Below, one piece after another: positions 25,545 through 34,754 of a stretch of 64,000 bases of DNA. Position numbers and translations under genes: made by a program. The stretch's first letter is position 1. Every line of letters begins with the position of its first letter. The DNA is taken from the NCBI RefSeq assembly GCF_900129425.1, contig NZ_LT670817.1, positions 2,976,001 through 3,040,000 of the forward strand. Direction: 5' to 3'. Below the pieces are notes generated by a model. That model worked only from the letters and a program-made list of their open reading frames with translations. It was not told where the DNA came from and searched no databases. This stretch comes from Bradyrhizobium erythrophlei. Lineage in GTDB: Bacteria; Pseudomonadota; Alphaproteobacteria; Rhizobiales; Xanthobacteraceae.

Positions 25545-28500
25545 GGTCCTTCAGTTGCTCGGCAATCCGCGCCGCCAGCAGATCGAAGCCTTGCTCATTG
25601 GGGTGCAACTCGTCGCGCCATAGCTGCTGGTATTTATCGGCAGCTCCGAACTTTTCCGCCAGGGTTCCGGTCAGCTTGACGTAGAAGGCGCGGTTCGGAT
25701 AGGCGGCTGCGACCTTTTTGACCGCGGCATTGAGCCGGTCGAACACGCGCTGCATGACCTCCCTCGCCAGAGTTAAATGGCCACTGTTGTGGATGAGGTC
25801 GTAGCCGCGAAGCTCGAAGATAGGCAGCAGCCACGGTCCTGACGTGGCGATGAGGAGTGTATCCCCTCTGCCATCGGGAATCGGATGATCGTATCCGTGG
25901 ATGAGGATCGGGATGTCGGTGTTTGCGGCCAGCGTCTTGATGACCGTGTCGTAATAGCTGACCAGCGCGCCGTCAAAAAAGCTGGAAACCTCCGCTTCAT
26001 CGAGGGGGTTCTCTCCAGATCCCGGCGGCTTTAACATCCTGTACAATGGCGGCGGAAGGCCGGACACCAGATCGTTGCCGCCCCCACCGATAAGGATGGC
26101 CTCTATATCAGGCTCATCGGCGAGATAGTTCGTCACGTCCTTTAGAAATGGCGCCCTGGCCATCTCGCCGAACGCCCTGCCGGCGGACACGAATTCAGAA
26201 GTACTGCTCGCGTTGTCCCTATAACCCAGCTTGAGAAGCGAATTGGTCAGGTTGGGCCTCACGACACCGAAGTCGCGCTCCCACTGATCGAAAAGCCAGG
26301 AATCGCCGATCGCCAGCAGCGGCGTTGCCGTCCTGCTCCGCCGCAGTCTGTTCCTGGCCTGGAGTTCAAAGTCATCGGCTTGCGCGAGCGGAATGGTACT
26401 TCGCAGCCTCACCTCGAAGTCTTCATCGGGAGGCGGCAACCTGCCATCCAGGGCGAGCGTCAGCGGGGCCGGTCCGGCCCGCAGCGGCAGCGGTGACTCC
26501 ACCAGAGCGCTGAAGAAACCAAGCATCACGGCGAGGGCCGGGTCAGCTCCGGGACAGGCATGTGTCGGGTGGTCCTTCGCCCTGCGGTTGCCGCCGAAGG
26601 CGTGATGAAGGTCCGGGCGGCCCTCCTGCAGGTTTTGTTGCGTGGCGGAGATCGCACCGGCAACAACGATGTCGCCTGGATTGACGGCCACCTGATGCGG
26701 TCCTTGACCTATTGTGTGCGCGACTGTTGCGGTTCGCCACAATAGTTCGGGTGCGGTGCGCAACTGCATCGCTGGAATGAAGCTTGCGCCCAGACGATTG
26801 CAAGCATCCAGGAAGTCCGCTGCCTCGGTACCGCCAAGGCGCGCGCGCAATGACCACAGAGTGCCCTCGCGCAACCACTCGTTCAAGACCCGCATAATAT
26901 TGCCGTTGACGGTCGGAACAAAACCAATCACGGCGCCGACAAGCGTGCGTGCGGCGAAATCGAGATCCTTGCCCGGTTGGGAGTCGAGTATCGCGCGTGC
27001 TATCGGCGCCTTGATTTGATCGCCCCGGCTGCGCAGGAGTTCGAGCGTCGCGCTTCGCAAAGCGAGACCGTGTGCTTCGCCGATTTCCTTCACGGTCGGA
27101 CCCGGGCGCGGTTGGAAGAAGTAGCGCGAAGGGGCTTGAAAGTGACCCGGGTAGGTCGGCGGTTGGCCCACCTGCCAATCCCAGCGGTAGCCGCTGCGAC
27201 GGAACAAATTGTCATCGTGCGTAAGCCCGTACCACTCCTCGCAGAAGTCGGCGAGCAGCGAGTCAGCCAGTTCGCGCACGTCCACCGTCAGGTCCCAGCT
27301 CGACTCTCCGTCGTGCGTTGCGTAGCCGATGGCTTCGTCGACCAGCTTTTGCAGAGCGGTCCTGGTCGATTCTCGGGCTTGCTTGAACGTTGATTGCCGA
27401 TCGAGGGCCATGATGGCGTCATTGCACGCCGCAGAACCGCGCTCGTAGGCCCCGTCCTGACCAGCATCCAGCCCGAGATAGATTTCGCCGAAAGAATGCT
27501 TCATGCGGGGGAGATAACCACGGACCGACAGGTTGTGCCCGGGATCCAGCAGCACCTGATCAACCATGCTTCGCTCTGCCACCAGGACGGCAAACGGTGT
27601 TTGCAGCACGCCGCCGTGGCGCTCGCGAATCGCCGCCCAGATCGATGCGGTGGTGAAGTTGATGGCGGCATCAGGATCTTCGAGCGCGATTTTCCAGGCA
27701 GTGATGGCTTCGGCCTCGCCGAGGCGGTTTTCGATGTCGCGCAGCCGCGCGATTTCCCTTTCGCCCGCGTCCGCACTCCATATCACGGCCCGCTTGCAGC
27801 CCTGCGCCGCGGCTCGCTCCTGCAGGCTTGCAAGCGCCTTCCTGGAGGGCGCGAACAAATAGGTTCCCCACTCCAGGCGCACGAAGGGACGAGGCTCGTC
27901 GGTAAGCCGATCGGATCCGTCGAGCGGCATGCGGATCGTTTGCCCCTCGTGCTCGAACCGGAAATGGCGGCGCCGGCCGGGTTCGGCGACGCCGAACAGG
28001 GGATCGCTCTGGCCTGAATACGACCCCGAGCTATTTGCACCGTTTAGCCAACGTTGCACCAGTTCGAACTGCTCACCGAGATTGGCATTGTAGGCCATGA
28101 AGATCAGCCCGCGCTCCTGATCGAGGCTGTCCCTCAAAATCTCCGGGTCGGTCGTCCGGCGGAGATGTGGACCGTAGGACATGCCCCGGCGAACGAAGCG
28201 GGGCGGCCGGCTGCCGGCTTCGGGGTTCCTGATCCGCGGATTCGCGCGCCGGATGTGGGCATGAAACGGGCACAGCTCGCCATTCTTGTCCGCGTCGAAA
28301 TGGAAGTCATTTGAATCCTTTGAAGGCGGGCCGAGGACCGCGGCCAGTGGCTGACCGGCTTTCGGGTGGCCGCCGGGCCAGCGGCCCATCATTTTGGCCA
28401 TGAAGTCTTCGCGTGTCAGTGGCTGCCCTGCGGCCGCGGCTTGCGCCTGCGCGGCGTCCAAGGCTTCGTTAAGCGCCTCGACATCCTGCCGCAGCTTGCG

Positions 28501-30207
28501 CAGCGCCAAAAAGCTGCCGTCGTGGAGCAGTGACGGGATGAAGTCCCGCGCGTCCTTGTCCCCACCCGAGTTGTCGGACAGGTTTGGATAGCCGCATAAG
28601 ATCTCGCCCAGATTGACGTGGTTGGAAAAGCGCTTGCCCGCGTTGCTCTCACTGAGTTCGGGGTTGGACGTGCCATCGACAAAGCCGAAGTGCTCCTCGA
28701 CGTCACCAGCCGAATTCCGTTGCCGTTTCATCCATTGCAGGGACAGCGGCGTCACGCCGGGGTGGCTGGCAACCAGTTTTTGCATTGCGTCCATCAACTG
28801 CGCCCTCGACCTTGCCACATGTTCATGCGGGCCGCGCAGCCGAACCTGGACGACCGCGTGAACGGCACTGAGGTCGATGCGGGGGGCTGGGTCGTCTTCA
28901 GCAAGGTCGGGCGCGTCCACTCCGAGATGCCAGTTGAGCGCCGGCAGACGCCAGCGATGGGGATGGTTGATGCGCAAATCCCCCAGCAGGCCGGCGCGGC
29001 GTTCCATGCCTTGTACGAACTCGTCGGGAAGAAGGCGCACTTCGTCGTCCGACAGACCGGCGACGCGCAGGCCTTCGACCGTAAAGGAAATATTGGTGGC
29101 GATGTGTCCCGGCTCCAGCTCACGGGCCTCCGACGTGAAGGGCAGGACCTTCAACAACGCTGCCAGCGCCGCCGGCCCTTCGAAGCCGAGCAGAAGCAGG
29201 CATCCGTGATGCACGTCGGTGTAAGCGCTCACGATCCCACCCTGCACGTTGTCAGCGTCCAGCGGCGGCTCTGCGGGGGGCTCCAGCGGCAGTCCGCGCC
29301 TCACCTCCGGCAGGGGATAAGGATTCCGCATCACCCAGGCCAGCGCCTCGTCAAAGCGGTTCAGCGTGCGGAGGATGCCCATCTGGTAGGCGCCGTCTCC
29401 GACCATGTCGAGGAATTCCGGCAGAAGTTCTCGCGCCGCGCGATGCAGGACCTCACCGTCCTTGGTGCCGGGCGGAAACAGGTCGGCCAGCCGGTACAGG
29501 CCGACCAGGCTCTTGACGCCCTGACGGAACGGCTGCATCCCCGCGTACTGTTTTTTCAGCGGCTCACCGAATCCTGCGTTGGTGGGGTCGGTGCCGATCC
29601 CGCCGCCCTTGCCGAAAATGGACTGTCGCGCGATTTCCTCGGCCGCGGGAATTCTGATCCGCGTGACGCGCGAATCGGCGGCATCGCCGGCTTTGCGGCG
29701 GTACACCCGTTCCTGCATACGCAGGTAGCGGGTATCGTCCACGGTCAGGTCGGGCGTGGCATAGAGAAAGTAGGCCTCGCTCTGTGACCTTTTCAGCCAT
29801 TTGCCCCATTGTTCGTAACTGTTCTCGTAACCGAGAACGTAATCCTCGGTGTTGCAGAAGACGAGGTCGAGCAGTCGCGACACCTTTTGCCAGATGACTC
29901 GTACATAGGATTCCCACGCGCCGTCGAACGTTGCCGTGAGCAGGACATTGTCCTCGGGTTCGAGGACGGCGATGCCGACCGAATGAATGACCCCCACGCG
30001 CTCTACGGCGTCGGACAATATGCGGGCCAACTCGTATTCGAAGCCGCCTGCGCGCCCGGCATGCAGCCCGCGCAGCACCAGCTTGACGCGGGTTTTGTAG
30101 GTCATGGTGTCGAGAGAAGGAATCAGCCCCTTCTTGATTGGCGCGACGACCCTGAAATCCGAAGTGCCGGCCAGATTGCCCGACTTGATCGTTAAATCGC
30201 GACGCAT
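25531..30207 (-). CDS. DyP peroxidase-P450-like-SGNH hydrolase triple fusion
   Basis: A single uninterrupted 1558-residue reading frame with at least three catalytic-looking parts. Residues about 1-320 are an unassigned N-terminal region. Residues about 325-800 are a DyP-type haem peroxidase: GFVDGTSNP near 511 holds the catalytic Asp, and the His of CPFHAHIRRANPR near 649 is the likely haem ligand. Residues about 870-1260 look like cytochrome P450, with the thiolate motif HACPGADPALAVM at Cys about 1216; the K-helix ExxR appears only as ELLWR. Residues about 1295-1558 are an SGNH/GDSL hydrolase: GDSW near 1301, GGGNDLV, and DELHPNE near the end. No signal peptide is seen. GGAGGG lies ten bases before ATG 30207. 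Confidence 0.82.
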   Translation of the reverse strand: MRRDLTIKSGNLAGTSDFRVVAPIKKGLIPSLDTMTYKTRVKLVLRGLHAGRAGGFEYELARILSDAVERVGVIHSVGIAVLEPEDNVLLTATFDGAWESYVRVIWQKVSRLLDLVFCNTEDYVLGYENSYEQWGKWLKRSQSEAYFLYATPDLTVDDTRYLRMQERVYRRKAGDAADSRVTRIRIPAAEEIARQSIFGKGGGIGTDPTNAGFGEPLKKQYAGMQPFRQGVKSLVGLYRLADLFPPGTKDGEVLHRAARELLPEFLDMVGDGAYQMGILRTLNRFDEALAWVMRNPYPLPEVRRGLPLEPPAEPPLDADNVQGGIVSAYTDVHHGCLLLLGFEGPAALAALLKVLPFTSEARELEPGHIATNISFTVEGLRVAGLSDDEVRLLPDEFVQGMERRAGLLGDLRINHPHRWRLPALNWHLGVDAPDLAEDDPAPRIDLSAVHAVVQVRLRGPHEHVARSRAQLMDAMQKLVASHPGVTPLSLQWMKRQRNSAGDVEEHFGFVDGTSNPELSESNAGKRFSNHVNLGEILCGYPNLSDNSGGDKDARDFIPSLLHDGSFLALRKLRQDVEALNEALDAAQAQAAAAGQPLTREDFMAKMMGRWPGGHPKAGQPLAAVLGPPSKDSNDFHFDADKNGELCPFHAHIRRANPRIRNPEAGSRPPRFVRRGMSYGPHLRRTTDPEILRDSLDQERGLIFMAYNANLGEQFELVQRWLNGANSSGSYSGQSDPLFGVAEPGRRRHFRFEHEGQTIRMPLDGSDRLTDEPRPFVRLEWGTYLFAPSRKALASLQERAAAQGCKRAVIWSADAGEREIARLRDIENRLGEAEAITAWKIALEDPDAAINFTTASIWAAIRERHGGVLQTPFAVLVAERSMVDQVLLDPGHNLSVRGYLPRMKHSFGEIYLGLDAGQDGAYERGSAACNDAIMALDRQSTFKQARESTRTALQKLVDEAIGYATHDGESSWDLTVDVRELADSLLADFCEEWYGLTHDDNLFRRSGYRWDWQVGQPPTYPGHFQAPSRYFFQPRPGPTVKEIGEAHGLALRSATLELLRSRGDQIKAPIARAILDSQPGKDLDFAARTLVGAVIGFVPTVNGNIMRVLNEWLREGTLWSLRARLGGTEAADFLDACNRLGASFIPAMQLRTAPELLWRTATVAHTIGQGPHQVAVNPGDIVVAGAISATQQNLQEGRPDLHHAFGGNRRAKDHPTHACPGADPALAVMLGFFSALVESPLPLRAGPAPLTLALDGRLPPPDEDFEVRLRSTIPLAQADDFELQARNRLRRSRTATPLLAIGDSWLFDQWERDFGVVRPNLTNSLLKLGYRDNASSTSEFVSAGRAFGEMARAPFLKDVTNYLADEPDIEAILIGGGGNDLVSGLPPPLYRMLKPPGSGENPLDEAEVSSFFDGALVSYYDTVIKTLAANTDIPILIHGYDHPIPDGRGDTLLIATSGPWLLPIFELRGYDLIHNSGHLTLAREVMQRVFDRLNAAVKKVAAAYPNRAFYVKLTGTLAEKFGAADKYQQLWRDELHPNEQGFDLLAARIAEQLKDLNVG

Positions 30208-30509
30208 GGGTAGAGTCCCTCCTCAAAGCAAGCAGCCGATCATCTGCCGCACTACTTGCATGTCCACAATCTAACTCTGGCTTCTTTTGCCTTTTGATCG
30301 TGTGAAGTGGTTCACATTCGTGTCGTCTCTTTCGGCGCGATGAACAGACGTCTCCCGGCCGGCCGCCAGGTATCAGGCAATCACGACTTTGGCGGGCGCA
30401 TATTCCCGTCTTATACCCCAAACAGCAAGGCGCCGGGATCGCCTTTCGGCGCAAGCGGTTGCCGGTCGGGGAGAGGCGGCGATCCGATTAGCGATATCGG
30501 GATCCGTTT
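30208..30509. other. Intergenic region upstream of the triple-fusion gene
   Basis: About 300 bases between two minus-strand genes. It should contain the promoter of the fusion gene. No small gene or known regulatory motif is evident. Confidence 0.4.
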
Positions 30510-30525
30510 AGCCCGCTGGCGGGCT
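30510..30525 (-). terminator. Possible hairpin terminator after the AhpD-like gene
   Basis: AGCCCGC-TG-GCGGGCT is a perfect seven-base-pair hairpin 14 bases past the stop of the minus-strand gene at 30540. It is not followed by a T run on the minus strand, so rho-independent function is doubtful. Confidence 0.35.
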
Positions 30526-30539
30526 TTCGCGGTATCATC

Positions 30540-30899
30540 TCATTCATGCGGTGAAGGTTCGCGCGGATATTCCTTGACCGCGTCCATCACGCGTGCCGAG
30601 TAGACCAGCGCCGCCCCCGCATTTACCGTGATTGCGACACCCAGCGCTTCCGCAATCTCCTCCCTGGTTGCGCCGCGACGAATGGCGGCTTCGGTATGGA
30701 CCGTGATGCAGCCGTCACAGCGCGCCGTGACAGCGACCGCAAGGGCAATAAGCTCGCGGACTTTCGCTCCGAGCAAGTCCGTCTTCTGGCCCGCCGAGCT
30801 GAGCCCGATATATCCCTTGAGGGTGTCGGGGCTGAGCTGACCGATCTCTTTCACCCCGGTCGCCAGCTGTTTGCGATATTCATTCCAATCGAGCATCAT
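30540..30899 (-). CDS. AhpD-like carboxymuconolactone decarboxylase-family protein
   Basis: A 119-residue all-alpha protein. The redox motif CDGCITVHTEAAIRRGATREEIAEALGVA gives the CxxC...H pattern of AhpD-like disulfide reductases, and the length is typical of the single-domain family. It is likely to reduce peroxides or act as a thiol reductase. It lies 75 bases before the multicopper oxidase on the opposite end of the same strand (the oxidase is transcribed toward the window start from 32489), so the order on the minus strand is oxidase then this gene. Confidence 0.85.
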   Translation of the reverse strand: MMLDWNEYRKQLATGVKEIGQLSPDTLKGYIGLSSAGQKTDLLGAKVRELIALAVAVTARCDGCITVHTEAAIRRGATREEIAEALGVAITVNAGAALVYSARVMDAVKEYPREPSPHE

Positions 30900-30974
30900 T
30901 CGAGTGTCCTCCGCGGTAAGCGTGCTATTGAGAGATCATCGTCAATATCCGGCTTGACGACAAGAAAGAGGTCG

Positions 30975-32489
30975 TCAGGCGGCGATCCCCTGATACCTGA
31001 ACTCCATCATCATGCCGGTCATCATGTGGTAGAGGTTGTGACAGTGGAACGCCCAACGACCGGGGTTGTCGGCGTCGAACGCGATCCGGACGCGCCCCGT
31101 CGTCGGCCCGACCAGCACGGTGTCGCGGACGGCTCCCTGGATCGGCCGGCCATCGATGGCGATCACCTGGAACACGTGGCCGTGCAGGTGGATCGGATGC
31201 GCCATCATCGTGCGGTTGACCAGATCGATCTCGACGCGTTGCCCCTTGCTCAGCATCAGCGGCGTGACCTGGGGCCAGTATTCGCCGTTCATGGACCATG
31301 CATAGGGCTTCATCCCGCCGCCGAGCGCGATCGTCCGGACAATATCCGCGGGGCGTGGCGGCAGCGGCTCCACCGCCGTAAGCCGGGCTTCCAGCGAATT
31401 GTCGACCGGCGGGGCGGCTTCGGCCGCATCTGCTATCCGTGAAATCGGTGCGCCTGCCGTAGCGAGGACGATTCCGGTCTGTCGATCCGCGCCTTCCAGC
31501 TGGGCAAGAATTGGAAACGCGCCGTCCCCTGGCAGATCGATAAGGATATCGAGGCGCTGGGCCATCGCGATGGGGAAGCGGCTGCCCGCGACGGGATGCA
31601 CGGGGTGGCCGTCGGTCGCGACCACGCGGCCGACCAGCCCGCCGAGATCGACCCAGAACTGGCTTGAGGACGCGCCATTGATGACGCGGAGCCGGATCCG
31701 GCCGCCACGTTCGACGCGCACGACCTCCGGATCGGCGAGTGTTCGATCGTTGGCGAGGAAGGCATCGTAGTGCACGTCATTCAGATCCATCCGCATGTGG
31801 CCTTGCACCGACATGGCCATTCCCGGCATCGCCGCGCCGGGAGCGCCGCCAGCCATGCCGGCCATGCGCTGTGTCGGCGCATTGCTGCCGCTCTCGCGAG
31901 GGCCGCTCTCGACCGTTCGCGCCATGGCTTGCGCTGTGGCCGCGCTCGTGCCGGTGAGGCCGGCGAGCACCTCGTCCGGCGTTCGGAAGGTGAAGTCGTG
32001 CAGCATGAGAACGATTTCCTGCCGGTCTTCGCGAAGCTCAGCGACGTCATGCACGATGAGCGGCGCGGTCATCAGGCTTTGCTCCTGCATGTCGTGATGC
32101 GAATGCATCCAGTAGGTGCCGGGTATTGGAGCATAGTCATAGGTCTGGACCGCGCCGTTTGCGATCGGCGGCGTTTGCGGCCATGGGAAGCCGTCCTGCG
32201 TCCAGGGCGGGAGCTGTCCATGCCAATGGACGAGCGTTCGCGAGCCTGTCTCGTTAGCCAGCTCGACGTGGAACCGGTCGCCGGGGTCGAGGCGAATGCC
32301 CGGACGTCCATCAGGGCCGACGAGCCGGAAGACTCGGGCCGGCCGGCCGTTCACTTCGAGCGTGCGGGTTCCGGCGACGAGACGCTTCGGCGACGGGGAA
32401 GCGGCGCGCGCCCCGACGGGCAAGATGGGCAGCACCCCGGCGGCGAGCGCGGCGCCAAGAAAGTCGCGGCGGGAGAAGGGCTTGCTCAT
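30975..32489 (-). CDS. Tat-exported multicopper oxidase (CopA/CueO-like)
   Basis: A 504-residue multicopper oxidase. The N-terminus SRRDFLGAALAAG is a twin-arginine signal. Copper motifs are HWHG (88-91), HSHH (129-132), HPIHLHGH, and the C-terminal HCHNLYHMMTGMM. A Met-rich stretch MAGMAGG...MPGMAM (near 228-248) resembles Cu(I)-binding segments of CueO and CopA. It should oxidise Cu(I) or phenolic substrates in the periplasm. ATG 32489 is chosen because the Tat motif starts seven residues later. No copA/copB partner gene is adjacent. Confidence 0.88.
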   Translation of the reverse strand: MSKPFSRRDFLGAALAAGVLPILPVGARAASPSPKRLVAGTRTLEVNGRPARVFRLVGPDGRPGIRLDPGDRFHVELANETGSRTLVHWHGQLPPWTQDGFPWPQTPPIANGAVQTYDYAPIPGTYWMHSHHDMQEQSLMTAPLIVHDVAELREDRQEIVLMLHDFTFRTPDEVLAGLTGTSAATAQAMARTVESGPRESGSNAPTQRMAGMAGGAPGAAMPGMAMSVQGHMRMDLNDVHYDAFLANDRTLADPEVVRVERGGRIRLRVINGASSSQFWVDLGGLVGRVVATDGHPVHPVAGSRFPIAMAQRLDILIDLPGDGAFPILAQLEGADRQTGIVLATAGAPISRIADAAEAAPPVDNSLEARLTAVEPLPPRPADIVRTIALGGGMKPYAWSMNGEYWPQVTPLMLSKGQRVEIDLVNRTMMAHPIHLHGHVFQVIAIDGRPIQGAVRDTVLVGPTTGRVRIAFDADNPGRWAFHCHNLYHMMTGMMMEFRYQGIAA

Positions 32490-32598
32490 GGCTGTTTGGC
32501 GGCTTCGTCGGAGCCGTGACGACTGCTGCAATACAGCGTCGCGCCGCGGCAGAATTCCTCCGGTCTCGCGATGCCGAGGGCGGTCCCGATCGATCATA

Positions 32599-32874
32599 AT
32601 GGCTATTTCCTCCTTGCGGGTGGCTGAATTGGAAATAGGCGCGGGCGGACGCCAGCGCATGGCCGCGCGGATCACTCGTGTGGCCGCGCGGATCAAAGTC
32701 GAGGCTCAGCGCATGCTCCTGGCGCACCCGGTCGATACCTTGAGCGGGCTGGCTCCGCTGCTGCGCGTGCGGCCGGAGCTGCAGCAGGTATGCCGGTTCG
32801 GCGCGCAATGGACCTCCGAGCACGCGGCCGAGTCCGACCGCAGGGGTGCGGTCCGTGCCGGTCAATGGCGCTGA
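32599..32874 (+). pseudogene. N-terminal fragment of an AraC-type regulator (cupin_6-like)
   Basis: A 91-codon frame whose C-terminal half reads HPVDTLSGLAPLLRVRPE and QVCRFGAQWTSEH, resembling the start of AraC regulators with a cupin_6 ligand domain (normally about 300 residues). It ends at TGA 32872-32874, with no continuation of the domain. A matching kind of AraC C-terminal end appears at 35929-36111. I consider it a remnant; the assignment is tentative. Confidence 0.4.
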
Positions 32875-33196
32875 ATTTCGAACAGGCGGCAACCGATCTC
32901 GAGCCTGATGTCTCGAATCTGCGTGGAGGGTGATGATGTAGGTATCTGAAATTGTTTCGATTTACACGGCTGGCTGGGTTCTTGGATACATATCGAAGTC
33001 TCTGCCTGGCCCCGACGCAAGAGCCCGATCCGTACATCATCTGACTTCAAGCCGGCCCCGTTAAGAGGTAGGTATTTGAGCGGTGAATTGTCAGCCAGAC
33101 CAAATGCTTGGCCCTCAGATTTTGTGTAAGCACACGACGTATTCATCTGTTTCTTAATCGGCAGGTTCCTTAGAATTCTCTGCGCAGCGCCGTACT
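32875..33196. other. Gene-free gap
   Basis: About 320 bases, less GC-rich than the neighbours. No convincing coding frame, repeat or RNA gene is visible. It may be decayed regulator sequence. Confidence 0.35.
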
Positions 33197-33227
33197 GAAA
33201 AAGAGACGGCCTTGCGGCGGTCTCTTC
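33197..33227 (-). terminator. Rho-independent terminator for the alpha/beta hydrolase
   Basis: Read on the minus strand, AGAGACCGCC-GCAA-GGCCGTCTCT is followed by TTTT. It begins about 18 bases past the stop of the minus-strand gene ending at 33245. One internal mismatch interrupts the ten-base stem. Confidence 0.7.
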
Positions 33228-33244
33228 TTCAATGCGCTCCAGCC

Positions 33245-33931
33245 TTAGGGTGCCGGCACGGCGCTCGCAGCCTTGCGGATCACATCGAGCACCACATCCG
33301 GCTTCGAGAGCATCGGGACATGGCTGGACGTGACTTCGATCGTCGCTGCCTTCATGCGCTTCGCTGCGAAGCGTTCCAGCTCGGGGTTAACGGTGCGGTC
33401 CTGGCTGGCGACGATGTACCAGCTCGGCTTGGTCTTCCATGCCGTGCCTTCGGCTTTCTGGTTGAACAGGTCCGCCACCGGCACGCCCTGCGTCGCGTAG
33501 ACGAGCTTCTGCTCCGCCTCCGGCAAGTCTCCCGCGAAGCAGCCGATGCCGCTTGGCTTGAGCCACACACGCCCGTCCGTCACGTCGATGTGCTGGAACA
33601 CATCGGTTTTCGCGAATTTGTCTTGCTGGCCCTGCGAGGTTTCGTCCGCATCCGGCGCGAGGGCCGCGATATAGACGAGCCCGGCCACGCGCGGATCAAT
33701 CCCGGCATGCGTAATCAGCGTGCCGCCATATGAGTGACCCACGAGGATCGCCGGGCTGCGCACTCGCGCCAGGCACGCCCTCACGGCTGCGACGTCGGTT
33801 GCGAGCGAGTCGAGGCCGTGCTGGGACGCCATCACTTCGTGGCCTTCTGCCAGAAGCGTGGGGATCAGTTTGCTGAAGCATGAGCCGTCAGCCCAGAGGC
33901 CATGCGCGAAAACGATGCTTGGTTTTGTCAA
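33245..33931 (-). CDS. Alpha/beta hydrolase (esterase-like)
   Basis: A 228-residue alpha/beta-hydrolase. The oxyanion motif is FAHGLWADGS near the start, the nucleophile elbow is GHSYGG, and the catalytic His is in SSHVPMLSKPD. The pattern matches the small esterase family annotated as EstC-like or salicylate-esterase-like hydrolases. The substrate is unknown and there is no signal peptide. It lies 63 bases after the dienelactone hydrolase on the same strand and is probably co-transcribed. Confidence 0.85.
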   Translation of the reverse strand: MTKPSIVFAHGLWADGSCFSKLIPTLLAEGHEVMASQHGLDSLATDVAAVRACLARVRSPAILVGHSYGGTLITHAGIDPRVAGLVYIAALAPDADETSQGQQDKFAKTDVFQHIDVTDGRVWLKPSGIGCFAGDLPEAEQKLVYATQGVPVADLFNQKAEGTAWKTKPSWYIVASQDRTVNPELERFAAKRMKAATIEVTSSHVPMLSKPDVVLDVIRKAASAVPAP

Positions 33932-33994
33932 TGTAATCTCCTTTGGTTTGATAAGAGGGTTGGACTTGATTGCACTTGCGACGCGTCGTCTTCC

Positions 33995-34696
33995 TCAAGA
34001 CGAATTCAGATTCTGATTGAGGAAGGTTTCGGTTCGCCTGTTTGCCAATGCAGCCGCCCGCGCGTCGTAGTGAAGGCCGTTGTGACGCGCGAAGGCGTGA
34101 TGGCAATTCGGATAGCTGAAGATTTCTGCGCTGGGCACGTCGGCGAGTGCCGCTTTGATCTGGGCCTGCGCAATCTTGCTGATGAATTCGTCTTCCTCGG
34201 CCAAGTGCATCAGCAACGGCGCCGAGATACCCGGCGCTTCGCCGAGGTATTTTTCGGTGTCGCCGCCGTGATACGCGACCGCTGCGTCCGGGCGGTGACG
34301 GGCCGCGGTGAGGTAGGTCATCAGGCCGCCAAGGCAAAATCCCAAAAGGCCGACCTTGCCGGACGCGCCTTCCAGCTGCCTGGCCGCGCACATGGTCGCC
34401 ACGACATCGCGCACGCCGACATTGCGATCATAGTGGGCATAAAGTTCTAGACCCTTCCGCCATTCGGCCTGCGACGACGTACCAAGATCGACGCCCCGAT
34501 CCTGTCGCCAGAACAGCTCCGGGGCGATGGCAATGAAGCCTTTGCCGGCCAGTTCACAGCATGTGAGCCGGATGTCCTCGTTGACGCCGAAAACCTCATG
34601 GAGCACGATGACTACGGGGGCCAGGTCCGCGACCGGTCTTGCAACGTAGGCGCTGAACTCGCCGCCCTCGGTTTGAATATTGATTGCTTGGTTCAT
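33995..34696 (-). CDS. Dienelactone hydrolase-family protein
   Basis: A 233-residue protein with the DLH fold. The nucleophile motif is GFCLGG, with Cys in place of Ser as in true dienelactone hydrolases, and the C-terminal His is in NCHHAFARHNG. DLH enzymes open dienelactones in chlorocatechol breakdown, but many relatives act on other lactones or esters. ATG 34696 gives MNQAINIQTEGGEFSAYV, the usual family start. It is divergent from the GlxA-type regulator, which probably controls it. Confidence 0.85.
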   Translation of the reverse strand: MNQAINIQTEGGEFSAYVARPVADLAPVVIVLHEVFGVNEDIRLTCCELAGKGFIAIAPELFWRQDRGVDLGTSSQAEWRKGLELYAHYDRNVGVRDVVATMCAARQLEGASGKVGLLGFCLGGLMTYLTAARHRPDAAVAYHGGDTEKYLGEAPGISAPLLMHLAEEDEFISKIAQAQIKAALADVPSAEIFSYPNCHHAFARHNGLHYDARAAALANRRTETFLNQNLNSS

Positions 34697-34754
34697 GGTG
34701 TCCCTCGAACGGTTGCAAGGGGACGGTACGGAAAACCACGCGCTGCCGTCAGAG

